This document shows positions 40,377 to 49,420 of a stretch of 54,599 bases of DNA, one piece after another; position 1 is the stretch's first letter, and each line of letters begins with the position of its first letter. The stretch is taken from NCBI GenBank assembly GCA_001898415.1, contig MKTU01000048.1, positions 1 through 54,599 on the forward strand, in the 5' to 3' direction. The position numbers and the translations under genes are program-made. Under the pieces are notes generated by a model. That model saw only the letters and a list, made by a program, of their open reading frames with translations, was not told the origin of the DNA and did not search any database. The DNA comes from Rhodanobacter sp. 67-28 (GTDB lineage Bacteria; Pseudomonadota; Gammaproteobacteria; Xanthomonadales; Rhodanobacteraceae).

Positions 40377-41930
40377 TCACGTGCGCAGCAGCAAGCGGTA
40401 GGCCGGGTGCGCGCTGTCGTCCACGTGCGGGTAGCCGAGCGTGGCGAGGAACCGCGCGAACAGGGCGTGTTCGGCGGCCGGCACCTGCAGGCCGACCAGG
40501 ATGCGGCCGTGGTCGGCGCCGTGGTTGCGGTAGTGGAACAGGCTGATGTTCCAGTCCGGGTGCAGCTGGTCGAGGAAGTGCACCAGGGCGCCGGGGCGTT
40601 CGGGGAATTCGAAGCGGTACAGCAGTTCGTCGCGGGCCAGCGGCGAGCGGCCGCCGACCATGTGGCGCAGGTGCAGCTTGGCCAGTTCGTCGTCGGTGAG
40701 GTCGAGCACAGCGAAGGCCTGCGCATGGAAGGCGGCGACCAGCGCCTCGCGTTCGGCGCGGCTGGCGATCTGCACGCCGACGAAGATGTGTGCGCTGTGC
40801 GTGTCGCCGATGCGGTAGTTGAACTCGGTGATCTGGTGCCGGCCCAGCGTGGCGCAGAAGCGGCGGAAGCTGCCGCGCTCCTCCGGGATGGTCACCGCGA
40901 ACACCGCCTCGCGCTGCTCGCCCAGCTCGGCGCGCTCGGCGACGAAGCGCAGGCGGTCGAAGTTCATGTTGGCGCCGGAGACGATCGCCACCAGCGTGCC
41001 GTCGTCGCCGGGGCGCGCGGCGGCGTACTGCTTCAGCCCGGCCAGGGCGAGTGCGCCGGCGGGCTCGGGCACGCTGCGGGTGTCGTGGTAGATGTCGCGG
41101 ATCGCCGCGCAGATCGCGTCGGCATCCACCCGCAGCATGGCATCGACGTGCTGCCGGCACAGCGCAAAGGTCAGCGCGCCGACCTGCTTCACCGCGGTGC
41201 CGTCGGCGAACAGGCCCACCTCGTCCAGCACCACGCGCTCGCCGCGCTCCAGCGAGCGCGCCATCGCGTCCGAATCCGCCGCCTGCACGCCGATCACCTG
41301 CACCGCAGGCCGCAGCGCCTTGATGCACGCGGCCACGCCGGCGAGCAGGCCGCCGCCGCCGACCGGCACGAACACCGCCTGCAGCGGGCCGGGGTGCTGG
41401 CGCAGGATCTCCAGCGCGATGGTGCCCTGGCCGGCGATCACCGCCGGGTCGTCGAACGGATGCACGAACACCGCAGCGCGCTCGGCTTGCAGTTGCGCGG
41501 CGGCGGCCTGAGCCTCGCTGTAGGAGTCGCCGGCCAGCAGCACCTCGACCATCGCGCCGCCGAAGCGGCGCACCGCATCCACCTTCACCTGCGGCGCGGT
41601 CACCGGCATCACGATGGTGGCGCGGATACCCAGCTTCGCCGCGGCCAGCGCCACGCCTTGCGCGTGGTTGCCGGCCGAGGCGGCGATCACGCCACGCGCG
41701 CGCTGTGCCGCATCCAGCTGCACCATGCGGTTGTACGCGCCGCGCAGCTTGAACGAGAACACGCTCTGCTGGTCCTCGCGCTTGAGCAGTACGCGCCGGC
41801 CAAGCCGTGCGCCGAGCAACGGCGCCTCGTCCAGCGCCGATTCGCGCGCCACGTCATGCACGCGGGCGCCGAGGATCTGCGCGAGCAGGGCGTCGTCGCC
41901 GTCGAGCGGCAGTGGCGCGGCTGCATTCAC
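40377..41930 (-). CDS. ilvA: Threonine ammonia-lyase, biosynthetic
   Basis: PLP enzyme making 2-oxobutanoate from threonine, the first step of isoleucine synthesis. 517 residues. PLP lysine in VFSFKLRGAYNRM, VIAASAGNHAQGVALAA, the PLP phosphate loop VGGGGLLAG, and two C-terminal ACT-like domains (LYRFEFPERPGALVHFLDQL in the second) that give isoleucine feedback inhibition. The start GTG at 41930 overlaps the ilvN stop (GTGA), so translation is coupled. The final gene of the BCAA block; it converges with the GGDEF gene. Confidence 0.97.
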   Translation of the reverse strand: MNAAAPLPLDGDDALLAQILGARVHDVARESALDEAPLLGARLGRRVLLKREDQQSVFSFKLRGAYNRMVQLDAAQRARGVIAASAGNHAQGVALAAAKLGIRATIVMPVTAPQVKVDAVRRFGGAMVEVLLAGDSYSEAQAAAAQLQAERAAVFVHPFDDPAVIAGQGTIALEILRQHPGPLQAVFVPVGGGGLLAGVAACIKALRPAVQVIGVQAADSDAMARSLERGERVVLDEVGLFADGTAVKQVGALTFALCRQHVDAMLRVDADAICAAIRDIYHDTRSVPEPAGALALAGLKQYAAARPGDDGTLVAIVSGANMNFDRLRFVAERAELGEQREAVFAVTIPEERGSFRRFCATLGRHQITEFNYRIGDTHSAHIFVGVQIASRAEREALVAAFHAQAFAVLDLTDDELAKLHLRHMVGGRSPLARDELLYRFEFPERPGALVHFLDQLHPDWNISLFHYRNHGADHGRILVGLQVPAAEHALFARFLATLGYPHVDDSAHPAYRLLLRT

Positions 41931-42175
41931 GCGGCGAGCGCGGCGGCCGGGTGCGCCACCTGCAGCACGTCCACCAGCTTGCGCGTCTGCTGCATGATCC
42001 GGCCCAGCCCGGCCTCGTCGCATTGCACGGTGAGGACCAGCCGCGACACCGACGGGTCGTGCGTGGGGCCGACGGTCAGCGTGTCGATGTTGTAGCCGCG
42101 CGCGGCAAACAGCCCGGCCACGCGCACCAGCGCGCCGGCTTCGTTCTGCAGCAGGATGGACAGGGTGTGGTTCAT
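41927..42175 (-). CDS. ilvN: Acetolactate synthase small (regulatory) subunit, single ACT domain
   Basis: 82-residue small subunit of acetohydroxyacid synthase: one ACT domain with the opening MNHTLSILLQNEAGALVRVA followed by GLFAARGYNIDTLTVG. It is much shorter than the 160-residue IlvH, lacking the C-terminal domain, and is like the IlvM/short IlvN of related gammaproteobacteria. It probably gives valine sensitivity to the large subunit gene 64 bases upstream. The ATG at 42175 is chosen because the earlier Met has no conserved sequence between. Confidence 0.92.
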   Translation of the reverse strand: MNHTLSILLQNEAGALVRVAGLFAARGYNIDTLTVGPTHDPSVSRLVLTVQCDEAGLGRIMQQTRKLVDVLQVAHPAAALAA

Positions 42176-42239
42176 GGCGATGCTCCGTGGGTGGTCCCTT
42201 TCCCTGCGGTCACCGGAGGGAGAAGGGAAAATCAAAAGC

Positions 42240-44102
42240 TCAGAACATGTGCGACGTCGCGCCTTCGTCCACGGCTGCCGCCTTGCGCGAGGCGATGAAA
42301 TCGCCGGTGATCATCTGCGCGTAGCTGGCGCCGGGGCCGACCATCGGATACACGCCGGCGTCCGGGTCGATCACCACTTCGAGGAAGGCCGGGCCGGCGA
42401 AGGCGAGGAAATCGGCGACGGTCGCCTCCAGCGCGGCCGGCTGGTCGAGGCGTCGCGCCCAAGCGAATCCGTCGGCCTGCGCGGCGAGCACGAAATCCTT
42501 CTTGTGCAGGCTCTTGTCGGAGCCGGCAAAGCGACCCTTGAAATACAGCCGCTGCCACTGCCGCACCATGCCGTCGCCGCTGTTGTTGAGCACCACGACC
42601 TTCAGCGGCAGGCCGTAGGTGGTGACGGTTTCCAGCTCGCCGATGTTCATGCGGATGCTGGCGTCGCCGTCGATGTCGATCACGAGCTTGCCCGGGTGCG
42701 CGAACTGCGCGCCGATCGCCGCGGGCAGGCCGAAGCCCATCGTGCCCATCGAGCCGGAGGTGAGCCAATGCCGTGGCGCGCGGAAATCGAAGTACTGCGC
42801 CGCCCACATCTGGTGCTGGCCGACGCCGGTGCTGATGATCGCGCGGCCCTGCGTGTGGCGGTTGAGCGCCTCGATCACCGCGTATGGCTGGATCAGCGCG
42901 CTGGCGCGGTCGTAGTCCATGGCGTGCGTGCGCTTGAGCCCGGCCACGTGCGCATGCCACGCGGAGAGCTGCGGCGCGATGGCGTGCGCGCGGCCGTACG
43001 CGGTGAGCCGTTCCAGCGCGCGCGTGAGCGGGCCGACGTGGTGCCAGTCCACGCGCTTGACCTTGCCGATCTCGGCCGGGTCGATGTCGATCTGCGCGAT
43101 GAACTTCGCGCCCGGCGCGAACCTGTCCGGCACGCCGGCCACGCGATCGTCGAAGCGCGCGCCCAACGCCAGCACGAAGTCGCAGTCTTCCACCGCGTAG
43201 TTCGCATAGGCGGTGCCGTGCATGCCGAGCATGTGCAGCGCGCGCGGGTCGGCGGTGTCGAACGCGCCCAGGCCCATCAAGGTGGTGGTGACCGGCAGCC
43301 CGAAGGCGTCGACGAAGTCGCGCAGCGCCGTGCTGGCCTCCGCCGCGATCACGCCGCCGCCGGCGTAGATCAGCGGTCGCCGCGCCTGAGCCAGCGCGGC
43401 AAAGAACGCCGCGCAGTCCGTGTCGGAGAGGCTGGCCTGCTCCACCGTGCGCAGCCGCGAGCGATAGCCGCCGAGCAGCAGTTCGCCGCTGCCGTGCCAG
43501 TCGATCGCGGCGTTCTGCACGTCCTTGGGCACGTCCACCACCACCGGGCCGGGGCGGCCGCTGCGCGCCAGGGTGAACGCGGTGCGCACGGTCGCCTCCA
43601 GCTGCGCCGCATCGGTGACCAGGAACACGTGCTTGGCGCAGGCGCCCATGATGTTGCTGACCGGCGCCTCCTGGAACGCGTCGCTGCCGATCGAGGCGGT
43701 GCCGACCTGGCCGCAGATCACCACCAGCGGAATCGAGTCGGCCATCGAGTCGCGCACCGGCGTGACCATGTTGGTCGCACCCGGGCCGGAGGTGACGATG
43801 GCCACGCCGACCTTGCCCGAGGCGCGCGCGTAGCCGGCCGCCATGAACCCGGCGCCCTGCTCGTTGGCCGGCACCACCAGCGGCATCGACTCGCCGCCGT
43901 CTTCGCGGGGGTGCAAGGCGTTGTGGCGGAACACCGCGTCGTACACCGGCAGGATCGCGCCGCCGGAGTAGCCGAAGATCACCTCCACGCCCTCGTCGGC
44001 GAGCACCTGCACGATCGCCTCGGCGCCGCTGGCCGGCACCGCGATGTGTGAGGGATGGGCGACGGCGACGGCCGCGCTGGCGGGTGGGGAAGAGGTGGTC
44101 AC
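42240..44102 (-). CDS. ilvB: Acetolactate synthase large subunit
   Basis: Thiamine diphosphate enzyme condensing pyruvate to acetolactate, or pyruvate with 2-oxobutanoate. 620 residues. The N-terminal ThDP-binding domain has the catalytic-Glu region VIFGYSGGAILPVYDAV, and GPGATNMVTPVRDSMADSIP. The FAD-related middle domain has FDDRVAG. The C-terminal motif for ThDP and Mg2+ is IDIDGDASIRMNIGELET. The start is GTG at 44102 with AGGAG upstream. Could equally be named ilvG or ilvI. It lies 49 bases downstream of the VOC gene. Confidence 0.97.
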   Translation of the reverse strand: MTTSSPPASAAVAVAHPSHIAVPASGAEAIVQVLADEGVEVIFGYSGGAILPVYDAVFRHNALHPREDGGESMPLVVPANEQGAGFMAAGYARASGKVGVAIVTSGPGATNMVTPVRDSMADSIPLVVICGQVGTASIGSDAFQEAPVSNIMGACAKHVFLVTDAAQLEATVRTAFTLARSGRPGPVVVDVPKDVQNAAIDWHGSGELLLGGYRSRLRTVEQASLSDTDCAAFFAALAQARRPLIYAGGGVIAAEASTALRDFVDAFGLPVTTTLMGLGAFDTADPRALHMLGMHGTAYANYAVEDCDFVLALGARFDDRVAGVPDRFAPGAKFIAQIDIDPAEIGKVKRVDWHHVGPLTRALERLTAYGRAHAIAPQLSAWHAHVAGLKRTHAMDYDRASALIQPYAVIEALNRHTQGRAIISTGVGQHQMWAAQYFDFRAPRHWLTSGSMGTMGFGLPAAIGAQFAHPGKLVIDIDGDASIRMNIGELETVTTYGLPLKVVVLNNSGDGMVRQWQRLYFKGRFAGSDKSLHKKDFVLAAQADGFAWARRLDQPAALEATVADFLAFAGPAFLEVVIDPDAGVYPMVGPGASYAQMITGDFIASRKAAAVDEGATSHMF

Positions 44103-44151
44103 GATGACTCCTGGCGATGCCGGTCGGGCCGGCGGGTCGAAGAGGTGCGGC

Positions 44152-44493
44152 TCAGTTGCGGATCAGTTCTTCCGCGGCGCCCTGGTGCACGGGCACGCCG
44201 TAGGTCGAGATGATCCGCAGCTCCTGCGCCACGGCGGAGAAGTTCTCCCACGCGATGCCGTTGACGTCGGCCTCGCAGGTGAAGCCGCGCGCGTCGTCGT
44301 CCTCGAAACCCACGTGGCGCAACTGTCCGGCGTGCGCGGGTTCGCGGCTGATCGAGAAGTTGAGCTGGTCGGTACGCCACAGGGCGTAGCTGCCGGGAAC
44401 CAGCGCGTGCGGCGGCTGGCCCAGGCGGGCGCTGTAATCGGCGACGGAGGCGTCCAGGTCGGCAACGGCCAGGGCGATGTGGAAGCGTTTCAT
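44152..44493 (-). CDS. VOC (glyoxalase/ArsI-CadI-like) protein inside the ilv operon
   Basis: 113 residues, a single VOC (vicinal oxygen chelate) unit. The opening MKRFHIALAVADLDASVADY puts the first metal-type His in strand 1, and QLRHVGFEDDD supplies a second His. The closest family impression is ArsI/CadI-like glyoxalase/dioxygenase proteins, but I see no Cys pair for arsenic binding. It sits between ilvC (68 bases) and ilvB (49 bases) in the same direction, so it is expressed with isoleucine-valine synthesis. Function unknown; a repair or detoxifying role for a reactive keto acid is speculation. Confidence 0.8.
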   Translation of the reverse strand: MKRFHIALAVADLDASVADYSARLGQPPHALVPGSYALWRTDQLNFSISREPAHAGQLRHVGFEDDDARGFTCEADVNGIAWENFSAVAQELRIISTYGVPVHQGAAEELIRN

Positions 44494-44561
44494 GGCAAAC
44501 CTCGTGATGTCGGGACAAGTCATTCGGGTCGCCGGCGAAGCGCCGGCCGACCCGCGGGGAT

Positions 44562-45572
44562 TCAACCGGCTTTCTTCAGCGGCTCGACGACGGTCTTCGG
44601 TGCGCTTGGCTGCAGCCACGGCATCTGTGCCCGCAGCTTCGCGCCGACCTGCTCGATCGGATGCGCGAGGTCGGCCTGCTTGAGCCGGTTGTAGTTCGGC
44701 AGGCCGGCGGCGTATTCGGCCGTCCAGTTGCGCGCGAAGGTGCCGTCCTGGATGTCGGCGAGCACTTCCTTCATGCGCGCCTTCACGCCGGCGTCGACCA
44801 CCCGCGGGCCGCTGACGTAGTCGCCGTACTGCGCGGTCTCGGAGACGAACTGCAGCATCTTGGCCAGGCCGCCCTCGTAGAACAGGTCGACGATCAGCTT
44901 CAGCTCGTGCATCACCTCGTAGTAGGCGATCTCCGGCTGGTAGCCGGCTTCCACCAGGGTCTCGAAGCCCTTGATCACCAGCTCGCTGGCGCCACCGCAC
45001 AGCACCGCCTGCTCGCCGAACAGGTCGGTCTCGGTCTCTTCCTTGAAGTCGGTCTTGATGAGCATCGCGCGGCCGCCGCCGATGCCGTCGGCGTAGCCTT
45101 TCGTCTTCGCCTCGGCCTGGCCGCTGACGTCCTGGTGCACCGCCCAGATGCACGGCACGCCGCGGCCGCGCTCGTACTCGCTGCGCACCAGCGCGCCGGG
45201 GCCCTTGGGTGCGACCAGGATCACGTCGACGTCGGCGCGCGGCACGATCTGCCCGAAATGCACGTTGAAACCGTGCGCGAACAAGAGCGCGGCGCCGGGC
45301 TTGAGGTTCGGCTCGATCGCTTCCTTGTACAGCGCGGGCTGCACCATGTCGGGCGTGAGCACGGCGACCAGGTCGGCGCCTTTCACCGCCTCGGCCGGCT
45401 CGGCGACCTTGAAGCCGTCGGCTTTCGCCTTGTGCCAGGTCGGGCCGTTCGGGCGCAGTCCGACCACCACGTCGAGGCCGGAGTCGCGCAGGTTCAGCGC
45501 GTGCGCGCGGCCCTGGCTGCCGTAGCCGAGCACGGCGATGCGGGATTTGGCGAGGGTATTGTTGCTGCTCAT
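44562..45572 (-). CDS. ilvC: Ketol-acid reductoisomerase
   Basis: NADPH- and Mg-dependent isomeroreductase of valine and isoleucine synthesis; 336 residues, class I (short) type. N-terminal Rossmann fold [20 protein letters not shown], then [20 protein letters not shown] with [16 protein letters not shown]. The C-terminal knotted domain has the metal-binding [20 protein letters not shown] and [18 protein letters not shown]. The ATG at 45572 overlaps the ilvD stop by four bases. Confidence 0.98.
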   Translation of the reverse strand: MSSNNTLAKSRIAVLGYGSQGRAHALNLRDSGLDVVVGLRPNGPTWHKAKADGFKVAEPAEAVKGADLVAVLTPDMVQPALYKEAIEPNLKPGAALLFAHGFNVHFGQIVPRADVDVILVAPKGPGALVRSEYERGRGVPCIWAVHQDVSGQAEAKTKGYADGIGGGRAMLIKTDFKEETETDLFGEQAVLCGGASELVIKGFETLVEAGYQPEIAYYEVMHELKLIVDLFYEGGLAKMLQFVSETAQYGDYVSGPRVVDAGVKARMKEVLADIQDGTFARNWTAEYAAGLPNYNRLKQADLAHPIEQVGAKLRAQMPWLQPSAPKTVVEPLKKAG

Positions 45573-47281
45573 GCGGTGACTCCCTGGTTGGATGCGATGG
45601 TGGTGTGGGGTGCGGGTGAGGCGGGTTGCGTGGTGGCGCCGTCGGAAGCCGAGCCCACCAGCAGGGCGAATTTGGCGAGCACGCCGCGGCTGACTTTCGG
45701 TGCCGGTGGCTGCCACCGCGCGCGGCGCGCGGCGAGGTCGGCGTCGGTGGAAATTTCGCGGGCGAGCGCGTCGATGCGTATGCGGTCGCCGTCGGCCAGC
45801 AGCGCGATCGGCCCGCCGCGGGCGGCTTCCGGCGCCATGTGGCCGACCATGAAGCCGTGGGTGGCGCCGGAGAAACGGCCGTCGGTGATCAGCGCCACGT
45901 CGTCGCCGAGGCCGCGGCCGATCAGCGCGGCGGTGACGCCGAGCATCTCGCGCATGCCGGGGCCGCCGGCCGGGCCTTCGTTGCGGATCACCACCACGTC
46001 GCCCTTCGCGATGCGGCCTTCCTGCACGGCGGCGAACGCAGCCTCCTCGCTCTCGAACACGCGTGCGCTGCCCTCGAAGCGGGTGCCGCCGTGGCCGGGG
46101 CCGTGCTTGCCGGGGATCTTCAGGATGCAGCCGTCCGGCGCGAGGTTGCCGTACAGGATGGAGTAGCCGCCGTGCGGTTTCAGCGGCGCACTCACGGGCG
46201 CGATCACCGGTTGGTCGGCGAAGCGTGGCGCGGCGGCGGCCTCCGCGAACAGGCTGCGGCCAGTGACGGTGGGCGCGTCGATCAGCATGCCGGCTTCGAC
46301 CAGCTCCTGCGCCACGCGCGCGGCGCCGCCGGCGTCGAACATCTCCACCGCGGTGTAGCGGCCGGAGGGCAGCAGGTCGGCGATCACCGGGGTGGCCTCG
46401 GTGGCCGGCTGGAAATCCTCCAGCGACCATTCCACGCCGGCCTCGCGGGCGATCGCGAGCAGGTGCAGCACCGCGTTGGTGGAGCCGGCGGTGGCCGCGA
46501 CCATGCGCGCGGCGTTGTGCATCGCGGTGCGGCTGATCAGGGCACGCGGCGTGCGCCCCTCGCGCAGGCAGTCCATCACCAGCTCGCCGCAGCGGCGCGC
46601 GGCGGCGAGCTTGTCCGGGTGGGTGGCGGGGATGTCGTTCAGTCCCATCGGCGACAGCCCCAGCGTGGTCAGCACCATCGCCATGGTGTTGGCGGTGAAC
46701 TGGCCGCCGCAGGCGCCGGCGCCGCCGCAGGCGTCGCATTCCACCGCGTGCAGTTCCGCGTCGTCGATCTTGCCTGCGCCGTGCGCGCCCACCGCCTCGA
46801 ACACCTGCTGGATGGTGATCGGCCGGTTCTTGTGCAGGCCATGCGCGATGGTGCCGCCATAGAGCGCGACGGCCGGGATGTCCAGCCGCGCCATTGCCAT
46901 CGCGGCAGCGGGGATGGTCTTGTCGCAGCCGCACAGCACCACCATGGCGTCGCACAGGTGGCCTTCCACCGCCGCCTCGATCGAGTCGGTGATGACCTCG
47001 CGGCTGACCAGCGAATAGCGCATGCCCGGCGTGCCCATGGCGATGCCGTCGGTGACCGCGATGGTGTTGAACTCCACCGGCGTGCCGCCGGCGGCGCGCA
47101 CGCCGGCCATCGCCGCCTGCGCCAGCTCGCGCAGGTTCAAGTTGCACGGCGAGACATCCGACCAGGTGTGCACCACCGCCACCAGCGGCTTCTTCAGCGC
47201 GGCGTCGTCCAGGCCGGTGGCGCGCAACATGGCACGGGCGGGCGCGCGGTCGGGGCCGCTCTTGATCAGGTCACTGCGCAT
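45569..47281 (-). CDS. ilvD: Dihydroxy-acid dehydratase
   Basis: Fe-S dehydratase forming the 2-oxo acids of valine and isoleucine. 570 residues. The three cluster Cys positions are in [31 protein letters not shown] and [17 protein letters not shown]. The acidic Mg-ligand block and the C-terminal [19 protein letters not shown] are present. The short length and the form of the second Cys motif fit the [2Fe-2S]-type family. ATG at 47281 has GGAG 11 bases upstream. It begins the second half of the BCAA block, after a 324-base spacer. Confidence 0.97.
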   Translation of the reverse strand: MRSDLIKSGPDRAPARAMLRATGLDDAALKKPLVAVVHTWSDVSPCNLNLRELAQAAMAGVRAAGGTPVEFNTIAVTDGIAMGTPGMRYSLVSREVITDSIEAAVEGHLCDAMVVLCGCDKTIPAAAMAMARLDIPAVALYGGTIAHGLHKNRPITIQQVFEAVGAHGAGKIDDAELHAVECDACGGAGACGGQFTANTMAMVLTTLGLSPMGLNDIPATHPDKLAAARRCGELVMDCLREGRTPRALISRTAMHNAARMVAATAGSTNAVLHLLAIAREAGVEWSLEDFQPATEATPVIADLLPSGRYTAVEMFDAGGAARVAQELVEAGMLIDAPTVTGRSLFAEAAAAPRFADQPVIAPVSAPLKPHGGYSILYGNLAPDGCILKIPGKHGPGHGGTRFEGSARVFESEEAAFAAVQEGRIAKGDVVVIRNEGPAGGPGMREMLGVTAALIGRGLGDDVALITDGRFSGATHGFMVGHMAPEAARGGPIALLADGDRIRIDALAREISTDADLAARRARWQPPAPKVSRGVLAKFALLVGSASDGATTQPASPAPHTTIASNQGVTA

Positions 47282-47320
47282 GAAGAAAGCTCCGAAGGAC
47301 TAACTCCCTTGACGGGGAGA

Positions 47321-47344
47321 CAAATCGGCAGGAAGGCCGATTTG
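47321..47344. repeat. Perfect palindrome upstream of ilvD
   Basis: CAAATCGGC (47321-47329) and GCCGATTTG (47336-47344) form a 9-base stem with the loop AGGAAG, 40 bases upstream of the ilvD start codon. Confidence 0.6.
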
Positions 47345-47461
47345 CACGGCGCCAGCCGCCCGCAGGGTGAGGGCCAGGGATGGCCCGAATGAAGGGGCCC
47401 CGAAGGGGCGGATGAGGGGTGGGTGCTCGCCATGAAGTCGATTGGCAGCGAATGGAAAAGC

Positions 47462-47555
47462 GCCCCCTGCGCGCGAGGGAGGTCGACGGAATGGCGAGGG
47501 AGTCGGCGCCATCGCGGCGTGCAGGAGCCATCCATGTCGCATGCGCGCAGGGGGC
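47462..47555. repeat. 13-base inverted repeat in the leuB-ilvD spacer
   Basis: GCCCCCTGCGCGC (47462-47474) and GCGCGCAGGGGGC (47543-47555) are perfect reverse complements enclosing 68 bases. Together with the 9-base palindrome and the leuB terminator this accounts for most of the 324-base spacer. No protein-coding sequence is supported within it; the long open frames crossing it belong to other frames of leuB. Confidence 0.6.
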
Positions 47556-47560
47556 GGCAG

Positions 47561-47587
47561 AAAATGCGGGCACGTCCGTGTGCCCGC
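47561..47587 (-). terminator. Terminator after leuB
   Basis: On the minus strand GCGGGCAC (47587-47580), loop ACGGAC, GTGCCCGC (47573-47566), then ATTTT. It lies 19 bases after the leuB stop, so transcription of the leu part may end here and ilvD be expressed by read-through or from its own promoter. Confidence 0.7.
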
Positions 47588-47605
47588 CGGGGAAAGCTGG
47601 CCGGA

Positions 47606-48703
47606 TCAGCCGCATGCGCGTGCTCCGGCAAAGAACACGGCGGCGCTGCCGGCGTGCTCGTCGATCGCGGCGATCACTGCATCGCGCACCTCGTCGGTGC
47701 CGGCGCTGCCGCCGATGTCGCGACTGTGCGGGCCGTGGCGCAGCACCTGCTCGACCGCCGATTCGATCGCCGCCGCTTCGGCTTCCAGGCCCAGCGAATG
47801 GCGCAGCAGCAGCGCGGCGGAAAGGATCGCGCCGACCGGATTGGCCACGCCTTGTCCGGCGATGTCCGGCGCCGAACCGTGGATCGGTTCGTACAGTCCA
47901 CGGCGACCGTCGCCCAGCGAGGCCGACGGCAGCAGGCCCAGCGAGCCGGCCAGCGCGGCGGCCTCGTCGGTGAGGATGTCGCCGAACAGGTTCTCCGTGA
48001 CCACCACGTCGTAGCGGTTCGGCTGGGTCAGCAGCAGCATCGCCATCGAGTCGACCAGCTGGTGCTCGAGCTTGACGTCGGGGTAGTCGGCGGCGATGCG
48101 CTGCACCGTGCTGCGCCACAGCCGCGAGGTTTCCAGCACGTTCGCCTTGTCGACCGAGGTGACATGGCGGCGGCGCCCGCGCGCCAGCTCGAACGCGCGG
48201 CGCACCACGCGCTCGATCTCGGCTACGGTGTACCTGCACTCGTCGGTGGCGGCGTCGGCGCTGCGCGTCTTCGCGCCGAAATAGGCGCCGCCGGTGAGCT
48301 CGCGCACGAACAGCACGTCGACGTGCTTCAGCTTGTCGTTCTTCAGCGGCGACAGGTTGGCCAGCGCCGGATGCACCTGCAGCGGGCGCAGGTTGGCGTA
48401 CACGCCGAGCGCGGCGCGCAGCGCCAGCAGGCCCTGTTCGGGCCGCACCGGTGCGTTCGGATCGGACCACTTCGGACCGCCGACGGCACCCAGCAGCACC
48501 GCATCGGCGGACCGGCACGCCGCCAGCGAAGCGGCCGGCAGCGGTTCGCCGGTGGCATCGATCGCGATGCCGCCGATCAGCTGTTCCTCGAACGCGAACG
48601 CGTGCTCGTAGCGCGCGGCCACGGTCTTCAATACGGCCACTGCGGCGGCGGTGACCTCGGGGCCGACGCCATCGCCGGGCAGGGTGACGATGCGTGCCTT
48701 CAT
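47606..48703 (-). CDS. leuB: 3-isopropylmalate dehydrogenase
   Basis: NAD-dependent oxidative decarboxylase of leucine synthesis; 365 residues. N-terminus MKARIVTLPGDGVGPEVTAA; LLGAVGGPKW; the substrate-binding ALGVYANLRP; the family signature NLFGDILTDEAAALAGSLGL; and GSAPDIAGQGVANPVGAILS. The ATG overlaps the leuD stop by four bases. Final gene of the leu half of the block. Confidence 0.98.
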   Translation of the reverse strand: MKARIVTLPGDGVGPEVTAAAVAVLKTVAARYEHAFAFEEQLIGGIAIDATGEPLPAASLAACRSADAVLLGAVGGPKWSDPNAPVRPEQGLLALRAALGVYANLRPLQVHPALANLSPLKNDKLKHVDVLFVRELTGGAYFGAKTRSADAATDECRYTVAEIERVVRRAFELARGRRRHVTSVDKANVLETSRLWRSTVQRIAADYPDVKLEHQLVDSMAMLLLTQPNRYDVVVTENLFGDILTDEAAALAGSLGLLPSASLGDGRRGLYEPIHGSAPDIAGQGVANPVGAILSAALLLRHSLGLEAEAAAIESAVEQVLRHGPHSRDIGGSAGTDEVRDAVIAAIDEHAGSAAVFFAGARACG

Positions 48704-49281
48704 GCCGCTTGCTCCTGTTGTTCGTACCGATGGATGGCCTCACCCTGCTGCAGCAGGTAGCCGAGCTGGTCGACGCCGTTGAGCAGGCAGTGCCGCGCGA
48801 ACGGTTCCAGACGGAACGGGATGCGGCCGCCGTCGGGCAGCGCGATGTACTGCTCGCGCACGTCGATCGCCAGCTCGATGCCGGGGTGCTTGAGCAGCCA
48901 GCGGTGTTCCAGTTCGTCGATGACGATCGCCAGCAGGCCGTTCTTCAGCGCGTTGCCGCGGAAGATGTCCGCGATCTCGCTGCACAGCACCGCCTGGATG
49001 CCGTAATCCAGCAGCGCCCACGGCGCGTGCTCGCGCGAGGAGCCGCAGCCGAAGTTGCGCCCGGCGACGAGGATCGAGCAGCCGCGCGCTTCCGGCCGGT
49101 TCAGCGGGAACGCCGGGTTGTCGCTGCCGTCGGCCTGGTAGCGCCAGTCGTGGAAGCACAGCTGGCCCAGCCCCTCGCGCGTGGTGGTGGTGAGGAAGCG
49201 TGCCGGGATGATGCGGTCGGTGTCGATGTTCTCGTCGGCCAGCACGGCGGTGCGGGAGTGGAGGCGGGTGATGGGATTCAT
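48700..49281 (-). CDS. leuD: 3-isopropylmalate dehydratase small subunit
   Basis: Partner of LeuC in isomerising isopropylmalate; 193 residues. ENIDTDRIIPARFL near the N-terminus and the catalytic-loop motif AGRNFGCGSSREHAPWALLD are diagnostic. The ATG at 49281 is preceded by a purine-rich region (GAGCC). It is separated from leuC by a 139-base spacer rich in palindromic sequence, unlike the tight joints elsewhere in this operon. Confidence 0.97.
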   Translation of the reverse strand: MNPITRLHSRTAVLADENIDTDRIIPARFLTTTTREGLGQLCFHDWRYQADGSDNPAFPLNRPEARGCSILVAGRNFGCGSSREHAPWALLDYGIQAVLCSEIADIFRGNALKNGLLAIVIDELEHRWLLKHPGIELAIDVREQYIALPDGGRIPFRLEPFARHCLLNGVDQLGYLLQQGEAIHRYEQQEQAA

Positions 49282-49289
49282 GGCTGGCT

Positions 49290-49420
49290 CGTTTGAGAAG
49301 TGAGTGGAGAGGAGTGAGAAGTGAGAGAAGGGCGGAGAGCGGGTGCGTGCAAAGAGAAATCGCCGGTATGCGGCTCGTGCTCTCTCTCACTCCTCACTCC
49401 TCTACCCTCGCTCCTGCCTC
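49290..49420. repeat. Purine/pyrimidine inverted-repeat element in leuC-leuD spacer
   Basis: The left arm (about 49297-49328) is almost all purine with GAAGTGAGTGGAGAGGAGTG and GAGAAGTGAGAGAAG. The right arm (about 49380-49420) is all pyrimidine with CTCTCTCTCACTCCTCACTC and CTCTACCCTC. The arms are imperfect reverse complements separated by about 50 bases. It resembles in design, not sequence, the GGGAAT elements of the atp operon. Confidence 0.65.

Noticed and set aside
47282-47605. A second attenuator with leader peptide for ilvD
   Set aside because: No short open frame with a run of Leu, Ile, Val or Thr codons precedes the hairpins in this spacer on the minus strand.
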